The position numbers and the translations under genes were made by a program. From Platanthera guangdongensis (lineage: Eukaryota > Streptophyta > Magnoliopsida > Asparagales > Orchidaceae), in NCBI GenBank assembly GCA_039583875.1, contig CM077163.1, positions 106,773,213 through 106,837,212 of the forward strand: a stretch of DNA of 64,000 nucleotides, written 5' to 3'. Positions 55,272-64,000 of the stretch are shown here, one piece after another. How positions within the stretch are numbered: the first letter of the stretch is position 1; every line of letters starts with the position of its first letter. The notes beneath the pieces are model-generated. The model worked only from the letters and a program-made list of their open reading frames with translations. It had not been told where the DNA came from and ran no database searches.

Positions 55272-57311
55272 TGAAAGTCTTATTTTCAAGGCTAGCTAAA
55301 CACCTAGAGGTGGGGTGAATAGGTTTTTGTCTCTATTTCCTTTTTCTTACTTGTTAGCCGATTTCTGTGCTAAGTGATTAGGTTAGTTTTAGCTATCAAG
55401 AACAATCACATACGACACAATAATTTTGTAGTGGTTCCCCAATCTTTGGTACATCCACTGTCCCTCCGCGCGTTTCTAATAGTGTGTTAGACTAGGCACT
55501 CCCTCCAAAACTCAGCTCCTTAAGATCTTACAACACAGATCCCGTAGGACCTCAAAGGTCACACAGACCTGCCACTTAGGCAAAAAGACAAACCACAGGT
55601 CACAAAGACCTTTCACTCGGCACTAAGCCAAACCACAGTTCACAAAGGCCTTTCACTCGGCACTAAGCCAAACTACGGGTCACAGAGACCTTAGCATTTA
55701 TAACACATGTTTACAACTTCAGACTCACAAAGAATGTTTACAAAAGAATTAATAAGTGATTTGATTAGACACGAGAGCAAGAACTATGTGTCTACTTCTT
55801 CCTGGACTGAGCAGATATCAGACCAAGCTTTTGTTGTTGAACACAATGAAGTCGGTAGTTGAATCTTTCGTCAAACAGCTATCTTTTCTTTGTGGAGCTT
55901 GTTGATCTTCTTCCTCAGAATAGCTTCTGAACTAGCTGTTGCAGATTGTGATTTCTTCATCTATCTCTTTCCTCAGTTAGGATAACTGTGTAGAACAGCT
56001 TTTTCAGGCTTTACAAGAAAGGTGAGGAAGAAGATTAATGTTCGGCCGCACTTTCATTTTTCAGAAAACGAAGACAAAGATTCGATTGTTTGCTCTAGTC
56101 GATTTTATTCTTTTTATTCTTTGACGAACAATTGAGCAGCATGCCTACCACCATGATTGACAGCTGAGATCTAGCCATTTAACACATTCTTTCCATTTAC
56201 TCTTGATTCAACTGCTATTTGCTGTGTTGGGCCCCACACTTAAAGATGAAAATATTTCTTGGAAAGTGTAGAGGATGATGACAGCTGACCGCCAGCATCT
56301 CTGGCAGCATTTCCGCAACATTTGAATTTTTGTTGACTTTTTGACTTTACTGACATCAGCATGACTCATCATCTATGGACACAAAATTCCAGCATTATAA
56401 GCAAAGGCGTTAAGTGAGTAAGAATCTGTCAATGCCACAACACTTAGATAAGATTCTATCTGTCTAAGAGTTGAGAGCGATTAGCTCGGCGAACGCGGAG
56501 CTTCGTTCGACGAACACCAAACTCAGTTCGACGAAAGAGTAAATTTAGTTCGACGAAGGATAAGCTTGCCTACTCATCGCTATTTGCCTTAGCAAATATT
56601 TCCGCGTCAAGGCTTTGAGAGCGTTGAGTGAGCTCGTCTCACTCAATGCTATTTGCCTTAGCAAATATTTCTGCATCAAGGAGTTGAGAGCATTGAGTGA
56701 GCTCGCCTCACACAATGCAATTTGCCTTAGCCAGATTCTCCGAGCGTTGGCGTTGAGAGAGTAAGCTTCACTCAACGCCAAACTACTTAACAGAACTTCT
56801 CTGTTATCTGGGGTTGAGTGAGTAATTTACACTCAACGCCTGTGGACTTAGTCACATTTTTAGCCTATTTCTCTAGGCTTTGACTGACTCAACTTGACTC
56901 ACAACTTTTTTGTTATATGGCGTTGAGTGAGTAGACTACACTCAACGCTTTTGTACTTAGCCATATTTTAGCTATCTATCAGTTAGGCTGAGATAGACTC
57001 AACTCAATTTATTATATGGCGTTGAGTGAGCTGTCCTCACTCAACTTCTATGGACTTAGGCAAATTTTTAGCTTGATAAAATTGAATCCTTAACTCTGAT
57101 ATTGAGTGAGCTTGCTCCACTAAATTCCTGTGGACTTGGTAGATTTTTGCTTTGTCCATCAACCAATTGTTGTGTTCACTTGTCGAATCACTGTGATATG
57201 GACTAACCTACACTTAAGACCTCAGATACACATCAAATACAGTTGATGTGTGTGACATTGACCTGTTTGACTTCTCACAAATTAGTGACATTAGGAACAA
57301 TGGACCCAACA
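55272..57311 (-). repeat. SIRE-like copia solo LTR
   Basis: 2040 bp, minus strand: starts TGTTGGGTCC (57311), ends AAGACTTTCA (55272). It is absent from the partner LTR at the position 28233/28234 (CCAAGAC|TACCGG). The flanks AAGAC (55267-55271) and ATGTC (57312-57316) agree at three of five positions, so a mutated target duplication is possible. The conserved CACCTATTCACCCC..CTAGGTG block near its end is shared with the Copia-1 LTR. There is no coding sequence. U3 carries the GTTGAGTG array and a TATA-like CTTATAATG near 56386-56394. Confidence 0.82.
56404..57130 (-). promoter_or_regulatory. GCGTTGAGTG/CACTCAACGC array in SIRE-like solo LTR U3
   Basis: Eight or so dyads such as GCGTTGAGTGAG..CACTCAACGC, plus TTCGTTCGACGAA and AGTTCGACGAA palindromes at 56500-56560. 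It uses the same dyad and the same following filler as the Gypsy-2 LTR: a 20-nt identity CACTCAACGCTTTTGTACTT occurs at 56939-56958 here and at 54446-54465 in Gypsy-2. Confidence 0.75.
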
Positions 57312-58302
57312 ATGTCTATCGGTTCACTGCTATGCTAAGTACCATGCGGCCTATAGGAAGAGAATACAAGAAGTTGAAAGCTGGGCAAGGGTGTAAATCA
57401 CCACTTGTCTCAAGATCTATAACAAACAAAGTTTGACAAGGAGGAAATCCTGTTGTAATCCCAATTTATGTATAGGGATGAAAGAAAATCAAGAAAACAG
57501 TGGAATCAAGAACAAGCAAGGGGGGGGGGGGGGAAACCACCACTTTGGCAACACAAGAACTCCTCCTCACGGATCTGGATGCAAGAACAACTCAGCAGAA
57601 AAACTTGAAACTTTTCGTGAGGAAGGAAGGTCAAAACCACAACCTAAACATCTAAAAATCCACAAAATGGGGAAAACTTACCGTTGAATTGTAAATCTAG
57701 GTGAGAGCTATCCAGATCTACTCTCTGACCATGATTTCGCACACCGGAGCTCCTACAATCGACGGACGAAGGCTCTCCAAACACCGCTTCTTTCTCTCTT
57801 ACGCAGACAGGCTGATAGTTTCAAGAAGAAGACTGTGAATAGGGTTTCCGTCATATCGCAAGGTTATTTATGCTTATAGCTATAAGTATTATAATATTAA
57901 TTTGTCATTATTTAATCGTCCAAACGACCCAAAATTCGTACCAACACAGATATCAACGTAAATCGCACCGTAGCTAAATGTTGATGTTATGAATCCAATG
58001 ACGAAGCCGGAATTCAAATCGGACAAACCTAACTTGAGCAAAAATATCTCGAAGTCAAAATATCATCATTCACAAAAAGGGTCCACCGTGAACCAAAATG
58101 AACCCCGGCTCGCAAGGGAAAATCAAAACACAGGAGAAATTAGCCAAGCCAATACTCCTAAACAAAACCTCGGATACCAATGAGCAAAATCATGCTCCGA
58201 GAATGGTAACAACCAAATAATGGTCAACGTAACGCCCTGACGTCAATTTTACGCCACTAAAAGAATTAAATTAAACATTGAAAAAAATTTAGGGGCATTA
58301 CA

Positions 58303-59728
58303 ACATCCCCTCCTTAGCCAGTGCCGAGCTAACAGAACCTCAGAAAACCCAAGAAGATCTGGGAATGAGAAAACTGGAAAACTTGCCTTCTGAGATACCC
58401 CCATGGATCTATTTATATATTTTTAGTCCTGACCTGCAAATAGCGCAACTTCGCTGTTCTAAATGGCTATATGCATCCCAAAATGGTCTGCCAACAACAA
58501 ACATTGTTGTTCTAAACGTGTATTGACAGACCAAATCACATTAAATGTAAGATATCTGCCCCTCACTCTTGGGAGGGAGGGGGTGGGGGAATTGGGAGCA
58601 GCTCACCACTTAACAAGGCGGATGCGGGCCGGCTCTCGCAACTCGCCTCTCTCTTTAGGAGAACGCGAGCCAGGCTCCTGCTGCTCACCTACCCCTTACA
58701 CGGAGATTATTCGGGCGAGGGATGGAAGGATATGATGTTTGGTAGCGGATGCAGGCTGAAAAATAAGGGGCGGGTGGGGAAGCGGACTGGATCTAGACTG
58801 AGATGTCTAGATCTGGGCTAATTTGATGTGGGAGGGGCTGCTAGTGGTGGTTCCACGGAGGGGAGTGGTGGGAATGGTTATCGGTGGCTGTAGATAGCAC
58901 GACGGCTGTTGTAGGAGGTTGGAAGATAGGGGTGGAAGCTGTAAAGTGGTGGGACTGGTCTGGCGGTTGCTGATGGGGGCAAAAGGGTGTCTGATGGCTA
59001 CTCGGAAGGGCTAAGGAGCGGCAGAAGTGAAATCTTAGGGGAAACTATATATGAAGAATAGTAAATTTCATATATGAATAGTTAAATACAAGTGAATAAA
59101 ATACTATAAGGAAAGCAGTATAGCAGGGTGGGATAGAATTGGGGGCTGGTAGGTGGTTGTAAGGGGGAATTGGAGGGGGAAAAGTGGCCTAGGGTTAGGG
59201 AATACCTTGGGGGAGGGAGATACAAACCTAGGAGTCGTCACCTAGGGTTCCACGAAGTCGGCACTGTAGAGGGACTGTCGAATTTCGGGATTTCTCTTCT
59301 CCAAAATCTGCAATCTCTTCAACCAGCCCACAAACCATCCATTTATAATAAAGGAGGATTAGTGCATCCCACCATCGATGACTATGATTGGCCGAAGTTT
59401 GGGCCACCTAAATACATCAAAATAAAATGCAAAATAGTGAAATAACATATTAAATCATTTCGCAACGTGAATCTGAACACATTTGCGTAGTCTGATTGTC
59501 GATCCGGTTATGCCATATATCAAAAGTCGTCAAATCAGCCCTGAATGGGCCCAAAACTCGTCATCCACTGAAAGTGCTCGTCTGTGCTCCGCATCACAGG
59601 TTAGCTTTACATATCAGAAAGGTGATACGATGACTAATCAAGCGACAACAAAAATTATATTTGGGAAACACAATCTTTTTAACATATTTGTGATTTGTTT
59701 TCCTTGAAATTGCAATGGCAAGTATTGT
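58303..59728. other. Unassigned region
   Basis: ACATC (58303-58307) is the probable right target duplication of Gypsy-2. The rest is mixed AT-rich and GGTGG-rich sequence with no ORF above about 90 codons that looks like a protein, and no LTR ends or tRNA. It could be the continuation of the old element at 25734-25901 or single-copy DNA. Confidence 0.5.
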
Positions 59729-60052
59729 GAGGAGCAGAATTGAGCGTACCTGGAATTCACGTAGAATAATAGGATTTGGAAAGTCAAGAACCCTCGATCT
59801 GAGGAGCAGAGGAGTTCAGAACACCTAGAGTTAACGCAAAATAATAGAATCATGGAAATTGAGAAACCTAGATTTGAAGAGCAGAGGAGTGGAGCGCACA
59901 TGGAATTCACACAGAATAATAGAATTAGGAAAGTTGAGAACCCTAGAACAGAGCAGCGGGGGAGTTGAGCGCGCTTGGAATTAACATGAAATAATATAAT
60001 CATGGAAGTTGAAAACCCTAGATCCGAGGAGCGAACGAGTTGAGTGTACTAC
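59729..60052 (+). repeat. 72-78 bp tandem repeat (about 4.3 copies)
   Basis: Units start at 59729, 59801, 59876, 59948 and 60026. Each reads GAGGAGCAG..GAG....TGGAATT.AC..A, then ATAATAGAAT..TGGAAAGTTGAGAACCCTAGA. The copies are diverged from each other by roughly 20-30%. ORFs on the minus strand here (59638-60003) follow the repeat and show repeated peptide blocks (ILLFCVNSRC). Confidence 0.85.
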
Positions 60053-60189
60053 GTACCGTGAGTTTCAATATTTTATAGCTCCACGGAAGAGCGGCGGAAG
60101 AGGTTGGTGACGGCGCGACCTCGAGGAGAATGAGTGATGTAGAACCCTGGATTTCTTCAATGAAAAAGCTGCAAAGGATAACGTGCGAA

Positions 60190-60325
60190 GAAAATTATAT
60201 TAGATATTTTATGTGGCGCTTTACCCGAAATACATCACCAAACTAGTCTTATGAGCGAACTTTATGACAGCGTTTTGAAAAGCGCCGCATAAAAAATGTC
60301 AACGTTTGGCAATTTTGTTGTAGTG
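60190..60325 (-). mobile_element. Possible CACTA-type transposon terminus
   Basis: Read on the minus strand from 60325 the sequence starts CACTACAACAAAATT, like the CACTACAAGAAA ends of CACTA (En/Spm) transposons, and is followed by subterminal GCGGCGCTTTTCAAAACGC and ATAAAG motifs seen in such ends. No opposite terminus or transposase is visible, so the extent is a guess. Confidence 0.35.
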
Positions 60326-60586
60326 TAAGGAATGACTTGGGATGGTCGGCTAGGGGTTCTTGGGGTTGGGGGTGGTCGACTAGGATTGGGGATTGGGATG
60401 AAGATGCTTGAGGCGGCTATTAGAGGAGGTAGTAAGGGATAGGCTGTTGTTGGTGGGTTGTATGCGGGCTGGATGTGGGAAAATTAAACTGGAGGGAGGA
60501 TGGCATGTGGTTGTGATGGATTTGAAGAGCTGCTGGAGGGAAGTGGATGGCTTGTTGGGGCTAGATCAAAGTCTTCATAGGTGGGC
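60326..60586. other. Unassigned G-rich region
   Basis: A G/T-rich stretch with GGGGTTGGGG and TGGTTGTGATGG. The small ORF at 60408-60608 has no recognisable family. Confidence 0.4.
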
Positions 60587-60917
60587 TGTGATGGAAAATA
60601 GGAATTAAAAGAAAAAGGAAGTGGCAGAGGAACACACACAGGATAAGTAGATATCATCTTTTCATTCATTGGTTGCTAATATATATTTGAATGCAGATAT
60701 CAGTCGGTTTATATAGGAACCGATTGGGGATTACATTAAAATAGAGAATAAAGAAACTAGGTATCCAGATTCTTTGAATGCATTTGCTTCGACTTCTGTG
60801 GTGAGTAAAATGTTGCATTAATCTTCCTCTTGATGCTTTGTCTTCTGTGCTGCCTTCGCCTCTTGATGTTGTGACTTCTGTGATGCTTTAAATGTTTCGG
60901 CATTAACATCTTCAACA
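60587..60917 (-). repeat. Copia-3 3' LTR (left end approximate)
   Basis: On the minus strand: TGTTGAAGATGTTAATGCCG at 60917 after the polypurine tract; likely end ..TTTTCCATCACA at 60587. TATA box CCTATATAAACC at 60707-60718. It contains the dyad CGGTTCCTATATAAACCG around the TATA box. Confidence 0.75.
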
Positions 60918-60928
60918 TCCCCCCTTAA
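60918..60928 (-). other. Copia-3 polypurine tract
   Basis: TTAAGGGGGGA on the minus strand, directly adjacent to the LTR start. Confidence 0.85.
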
Positions 60929-61447
60929 TGCTGAAATGAGTACACGACGAATTGCAAGGAAGGAATGTCTGGGCAATGGTTTGGTCATTATGTCTGCCAG
61001 CTGTTTGCTCGTTGGACAGTAGTTCAGCTCTACTTGATTCGTATCAACCAGGTCCTTCAAGAAATGATACTTCAGATCTACGTGTTTGGTTCTACTATGA
61101 AATATGGGATTTTTCCCAATCCTAATTGCAGCAATGTTGTCACACCATATCCTGATTGGGGTGCCCTTCCACTGAGGTCTGAGATCCTTCATCAATCTTT
61201 ACAGCCAAACCCCTTCACAAGCAGCTGCGCATGCGACGACGTATTTTGCTTCTGCCGTCAAAAGCGCCACAATCTTCTATTTTCTGGATGCCCAGGAGAT
61301 GACCTTGCTGCCTATCATAAAGAGGAAACCACTAGTACTCTTCCTATCTACCTTGTCTCTTCCCCAATAGTTGTCTGTATAAGCAGATAGCTCTGTATTT
61401 TCTTCTTTCTCATACAGCAGGCCTAGATGCTTTGTGCCCTTCAAATA
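60929..61447 (-). pseudogene. pol: Copia-3 RNase H
   Basis: YLKGTKHLGLLYEKE, YTDNYWG..VDRKSTSGFLFMIG, TAEAKYV, IWCDNIAAIRI and HVDLKYHF, then NYCPTSKQLADIMTKPLPRH. The acidic catalytic positions (Asp, Glu, Asp, Asp) are visible. The upstream part has stops near 61440 and 61205. The usual ending runs straight into the polypurine tract. Confidence 0.88.
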
Positions 61448-62395
61448 TCAGAGAACTCTCTTGGTAGTGATGAGATCATCTGAGCTGGGATTGGATAAAT
61501 GCCGGGAGAGTATACTCACTACATTTTCTAAATCAGGTCTCGTATTGGTGAGGTAAATGAGAGATCCTATAAGACTTCTATAGTCTTCTTCGGAAATACC
61601 TTTCTGTGGTAATGGGGCAACAGCTGATGTTGCTGAGTTTGTTGCCATGGGTGTTGAGACGGGGTTGGACTCAGTCAGGCCAAACTTATCCAGTAATTTA
61701 TTTACATAAGCTTCTTGGTTAATGAAGATCATTCCTGGTTTTTTCCTTACTTGAAAACCAAGAAAGTATTTCATTAGCCCCAAATCACTCATGTCATATT
61801 CCTCTTTCATGATTTTCTTGAAATTTTGTATAATCACAGGTGTGGACCCTATGAAGATCAAATCATCTACATATAAGCAAAGGAGGAGGTAATGGCCATT
61901 GGGATATACCTTGGTATAGAGGGAAGGATCATTTTAGCTTTTGTTGAAACAGTTTGTACATAGATATGTATCAATCTTGTGGTTCCAAGCCCTTGGTGCT
62001 TGCTTGAGGCCATAGAGAGCCTTTTTCAGTCTATACACCTTCTCCTCTTCTCCTCTTCTTATGAACCCCTCTGGTTGGCTGACATATACTTCTTCCTCTA
62101 TGCTGCCATTTAAAAACGAAGGCTTTACATCTAACTGGTGCATCATTTTGCCATCCTGGGCAGCAACAGCAAGGAGAGCCCTAATGGTCTCCATTCAAAC
62201 CACTGGGGCAAATGTCTCTGTGTAGTCGATTCCATGCTGTTGGGAGTACCCTTTGGAAAATATTCTGGACTTGTACGTGGCCACGTTTCCCTCTTCATCT
62301 TGTTTTATTTTGTAAACCCATTTGAGGTGGATAATTTTCTTGTGTTCTGGTCTTGTAACCAGCTCCCAAGTGTTGTTTTTCTCTACCATCTCTAA
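61448..62395 (-). pseudogene. pol: Copia-3 reverse transcriptase
   Basis: IIHLKWVYKIKQDEEG.. YKSRIFSKGYSQQHGIDYTE (62195-62395), [40 protein letters not shown] and [14 protein letters not shown] (61934-62194), LLLCLYVDDLIF with intact YVDD, then EEYDMSDLGLMKYFLGFQV and YRSLIGSLIYLTNTRPDL. A TGA at 62195 (expected Arg, CGA) and a TAA at 61934 split it. The lineage is Tork-like. Confidence 0.9.
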
Positions 62396-63622
62396 CTCTT
62401 TCTCCATTGCTTTTAGCCAGTTGGGATCCTTAGCAGCAGCTATGTATGACTCTGGTTCTTCATTCATAAGAGAAGCAACATTAGCATATTGATAAATTTC
62501 TGATAGAGACTTGTACCTCTGGGGAAATGATGAGTCCTCCTCCATGTCAGCCTCACTGGCTGTATCATCAGCAGTAGGAAGGGATGGCTGATCATCAGTA
62601 ACCGGCTCTGCAGTGGGAAAAACTTCGACTGAGTTGGATGGCTGCTCATCAGCAGCAACCACTTCAGGTGGAGTGGAGTGATGTGCATGATCCCAGTCCC
62701 AGGTGTTGCTTTCATCAAACACAACATCTCGTGAGATGCTTAATTGCTGTGTTTCTGGGTTGTAAATTCTGTAGGCTTTTGAATGTTGACTATACCCAAG
62801 AAAAACTCCTTTCTCTGCCCTCATTTCTAACTTATTTCTCTTCTCCTTTGGGATGTTCTTATAGGCCACACAGCCAAATGTTCTCAAGTGATGAACGTTT
62901 GGCTTTTTCCATTTCCAAAGTTCATAGGGTGTGGCTGAGTCAATACTTTTTGTTGGACTTCGATTGAGAAGATATATGGCTGTGTGACCAGCTTCTGCCC
63001 ACAGATTCTGTGGAAGCTTGAAATGCTGGAGCATAGCCCTCATCCTATCTGCAATAATCTCGTTCTTCCTTTCTACCAGACCATTTTGCTCAGGAGTTTG
63101 TGGAGATGTGAGCTCCCGGGCAATGCCAGAGTCTCTGTAGAAGTTCATGAAATCTATCCCTGTAAATTCTCCTCCATGATCTGTTCTGAGCATCTTTACT
63201 TTCCTCCAAGTTTCTATTTCAGCTAGAGTCTTGAATTCCTTGAACTTGGTGAATGCCTCCGAATTCTATTCAAGGAAAAATACCCAGGCATATCTGGAAT
63301 AATCATCAATAACACACATGTAATACCTAATTCCTCCAAGAGATGGTGTGGGAGCAGGTCCCCATAGGTCTGCGTGCACTAGCTCTAGTGGCTCCTTTGC
63401 TTTCCAGTTTGAGGAAGTTGGAAAAGGTAGTCGATGGCTCTTTTCTAGTGTGCACTCTTCATAGATTGTATTGTCTTCTTTGATTTCTTGCAGACCAAGC
63501 ACCATGTCTTTTTGTTTTAGTAGACACATGCTTTTGTGGCTGAGATGGCCCAACCTATTATGCCACAAGTCTGTGTTGATTTTATAGTTAAGGGCCTGCA
63601 CCTGTGGTGACTCAAGGATCAA
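62396..63622 (-). pseudogene. pol: Copia-3 integrase
   Basis: The zinc module NYKINTDLWHNRLGHLSHKS (H..H) with CTLEKSHRLPF (the second half of CxxC; the first Cys reads Tyr-Glu-Glu). Core: ELVHADLWGPAPTPSLGG (first Asp), YYMCVIDDYSRYAWVFF, MLRTDHGGEFTG (second Asp) and QNGLVERKNEIIADRMRAML (Glu). Then the C-terminal domain FGCVAYKNIPKEKRNKLEMR and KGVFLGYSQHSKAYRIYNPE. A stop lies near 63266 and the linker to RT continues to 62396. Confidence 0.9.
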
Positions 63623-64000
63623 GGGAATAACCTATTCCCTGTCATTCTTATAGATGCAATGCATATGCTCTTCTCCTGTTGCCAAATATGGCAGTGAAGG
63701 CCTTCAAAGGTTATTGTATATCCATTACTCATTAGTTGTCCTACACTCAATAAGCTTTGAGTGAGGAGAGGTACAAAGTGAACCCCTTCAATGTGTCTAA
63801 TGTGCCCGTCCTTGGATTTAACCGCCACAACACCTGTACCTTCTATTGGTAACTTCTTCCCATCCCCGAGTATTACATGAGTTTTAGTGGTGTTGGCAAT
63901 TGAGACAAAGGCTTGTTTACAAGACGACATATGGTTGGAACATACACTATCTATGAACCATGTATATCGACTGTTATTTTCAACCTCATCACGAATTACT
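63619..64000 (-). pseudogene. pol: Copia-3 protease (partial; active-site change)
   Basis: Reads TWFIDSVCSNHMSSC, then GTGVVAVKSKDGH, HFVPLLTQSLLSVGQLMSNG. In copia proteases the catalytic motif is D-S-G-C/A; here the Gly is Val (D-S-V), which should abolish activity. The stop at 63619 separates it from the integrase zinc module. Gag lies beyond the right edge. Confidence 0.85.

Larger units (their letters stand above)
25902..58302 (-). mobile_element. Gypsy-2: chromovirus retrotransposon split by nested insertions
   Basis: A minus-strand Ty3/gypsy element: 5' LTR 52840-58302, leader and PBS 52201-52839, gag-pol 33983 down to 29340, PPT 29216-29233 and 3' LTR 25902-29215. The flanks GCATC (25897-25901) and ACATC (58303-58307) look like a target duplication with one change. 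Copia-2 interrupts it at 34030-52200 and a SIRE-like solo LTR sits in its 5' LTR. Domain order protease, RT, RNase H, integrase, chromodomain identifies a chromovirus. Every coding domain carries stops, and its LTRs differ at roughly 10% of sites in the stretch I compared, so it is the oldest element of this nest. Confidence 0.9.
52840..58302 (-). repeat. Gypsy-2 5' LTR with solo-LTR insertion
   Basis: The partner of 25902-29215; minus-strand start TGTAATGCCCC at 58302, end TTGTGACA at 52840. Its extra 2 kb is the insertion 55272-57311. TATA box GCATAAATAACC at 57861-57873 (minus). Sequence differs from the partner at roughly one site in ten in the stretch compared (25921-26020). Confidence 0.9.

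Overview
This 64 kb window looks like intergenic heterochromatin from a flowering plant with a large, transposon-rich genome. I found no complete cellular gene. Almost every base belongs to LTR retrotransposons of typical plant lineages: Athila and chromovirus Ty3/gypsy, and SIRE/Maximus-like and Tork-like Ty1/copia. There are also a palindromic SINE-like array and remnants of older elements. The primer binding sites (tRNA-Met and tRNA-Asp type), polypurine tracts, plant TATA boxes and 5-bp target-site duplications all fit a plant nuclear genome.

Left half (1-25901), a stack of nested insertions. Bases 1-14368 hold the 5' end of a minus-strand chromovirus: part of protease, Gag, primer binding site, and a roughly 5 kb LTR. 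That LTR is split in two (1616-4490 and 12071-14368) by a block made of tRNA-headed palindromic repeats (4491-6659), a complete LTR of the same family in the opposite orientation (6660-11858), and one more repeat unit in which 5S rRNA sequence replaces most of the tRNA-like head (11859-12070). The two opposed LTRs create long inverted repeats. The chromovirus sits in a SIRE-like copia element, of which the RNase H end and 3' LTR remain (14369-17153). That element in turn sits in the gag of a decayed plus-strand Athila element (17154 to about 24660). A decayed minus-strand gypsy gag follows.

Right half (25902-58302), a clean four-level nest. A decayed minus-strand chromovirus (25902-58302, LTRs 3.3 and 5.5 kb) was split in its Gag leader by a plus-strand copia element (34030-52195, target duplication GTTAG). 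That copia was split inside its integrase core by a young minus-strand Athila (36526-49460, target duplication TAATG). A SIRE-like solo LTR (55272-57311) sits in the chromovirus 5' LTR. LTR-pair divergence estimated by eye (about 10%, 5% and 1.2%) follows the nesting order.

Right edge (58303-64000). About 2.3 kb of unassigned DNA contains a 72-78 bp tandem repeat and a CACTA-like terminus. After it comes the 3' two thirds of a decayed minus-strand Tork-like copia element.

Most interesting points: a likely 134-bp spliceosomal intron separating Gag from protease in the left chromovirus; the tRNA/5S hybrid repeat; family-specific palindromic motif arrays in nearly every LTR, usually just upstream of the TATA box; one such array shared between a gypsy LTR and a copia LTR; and many stop codons that look like CAG to TAG changes, as expected from long-term CHG methylation.
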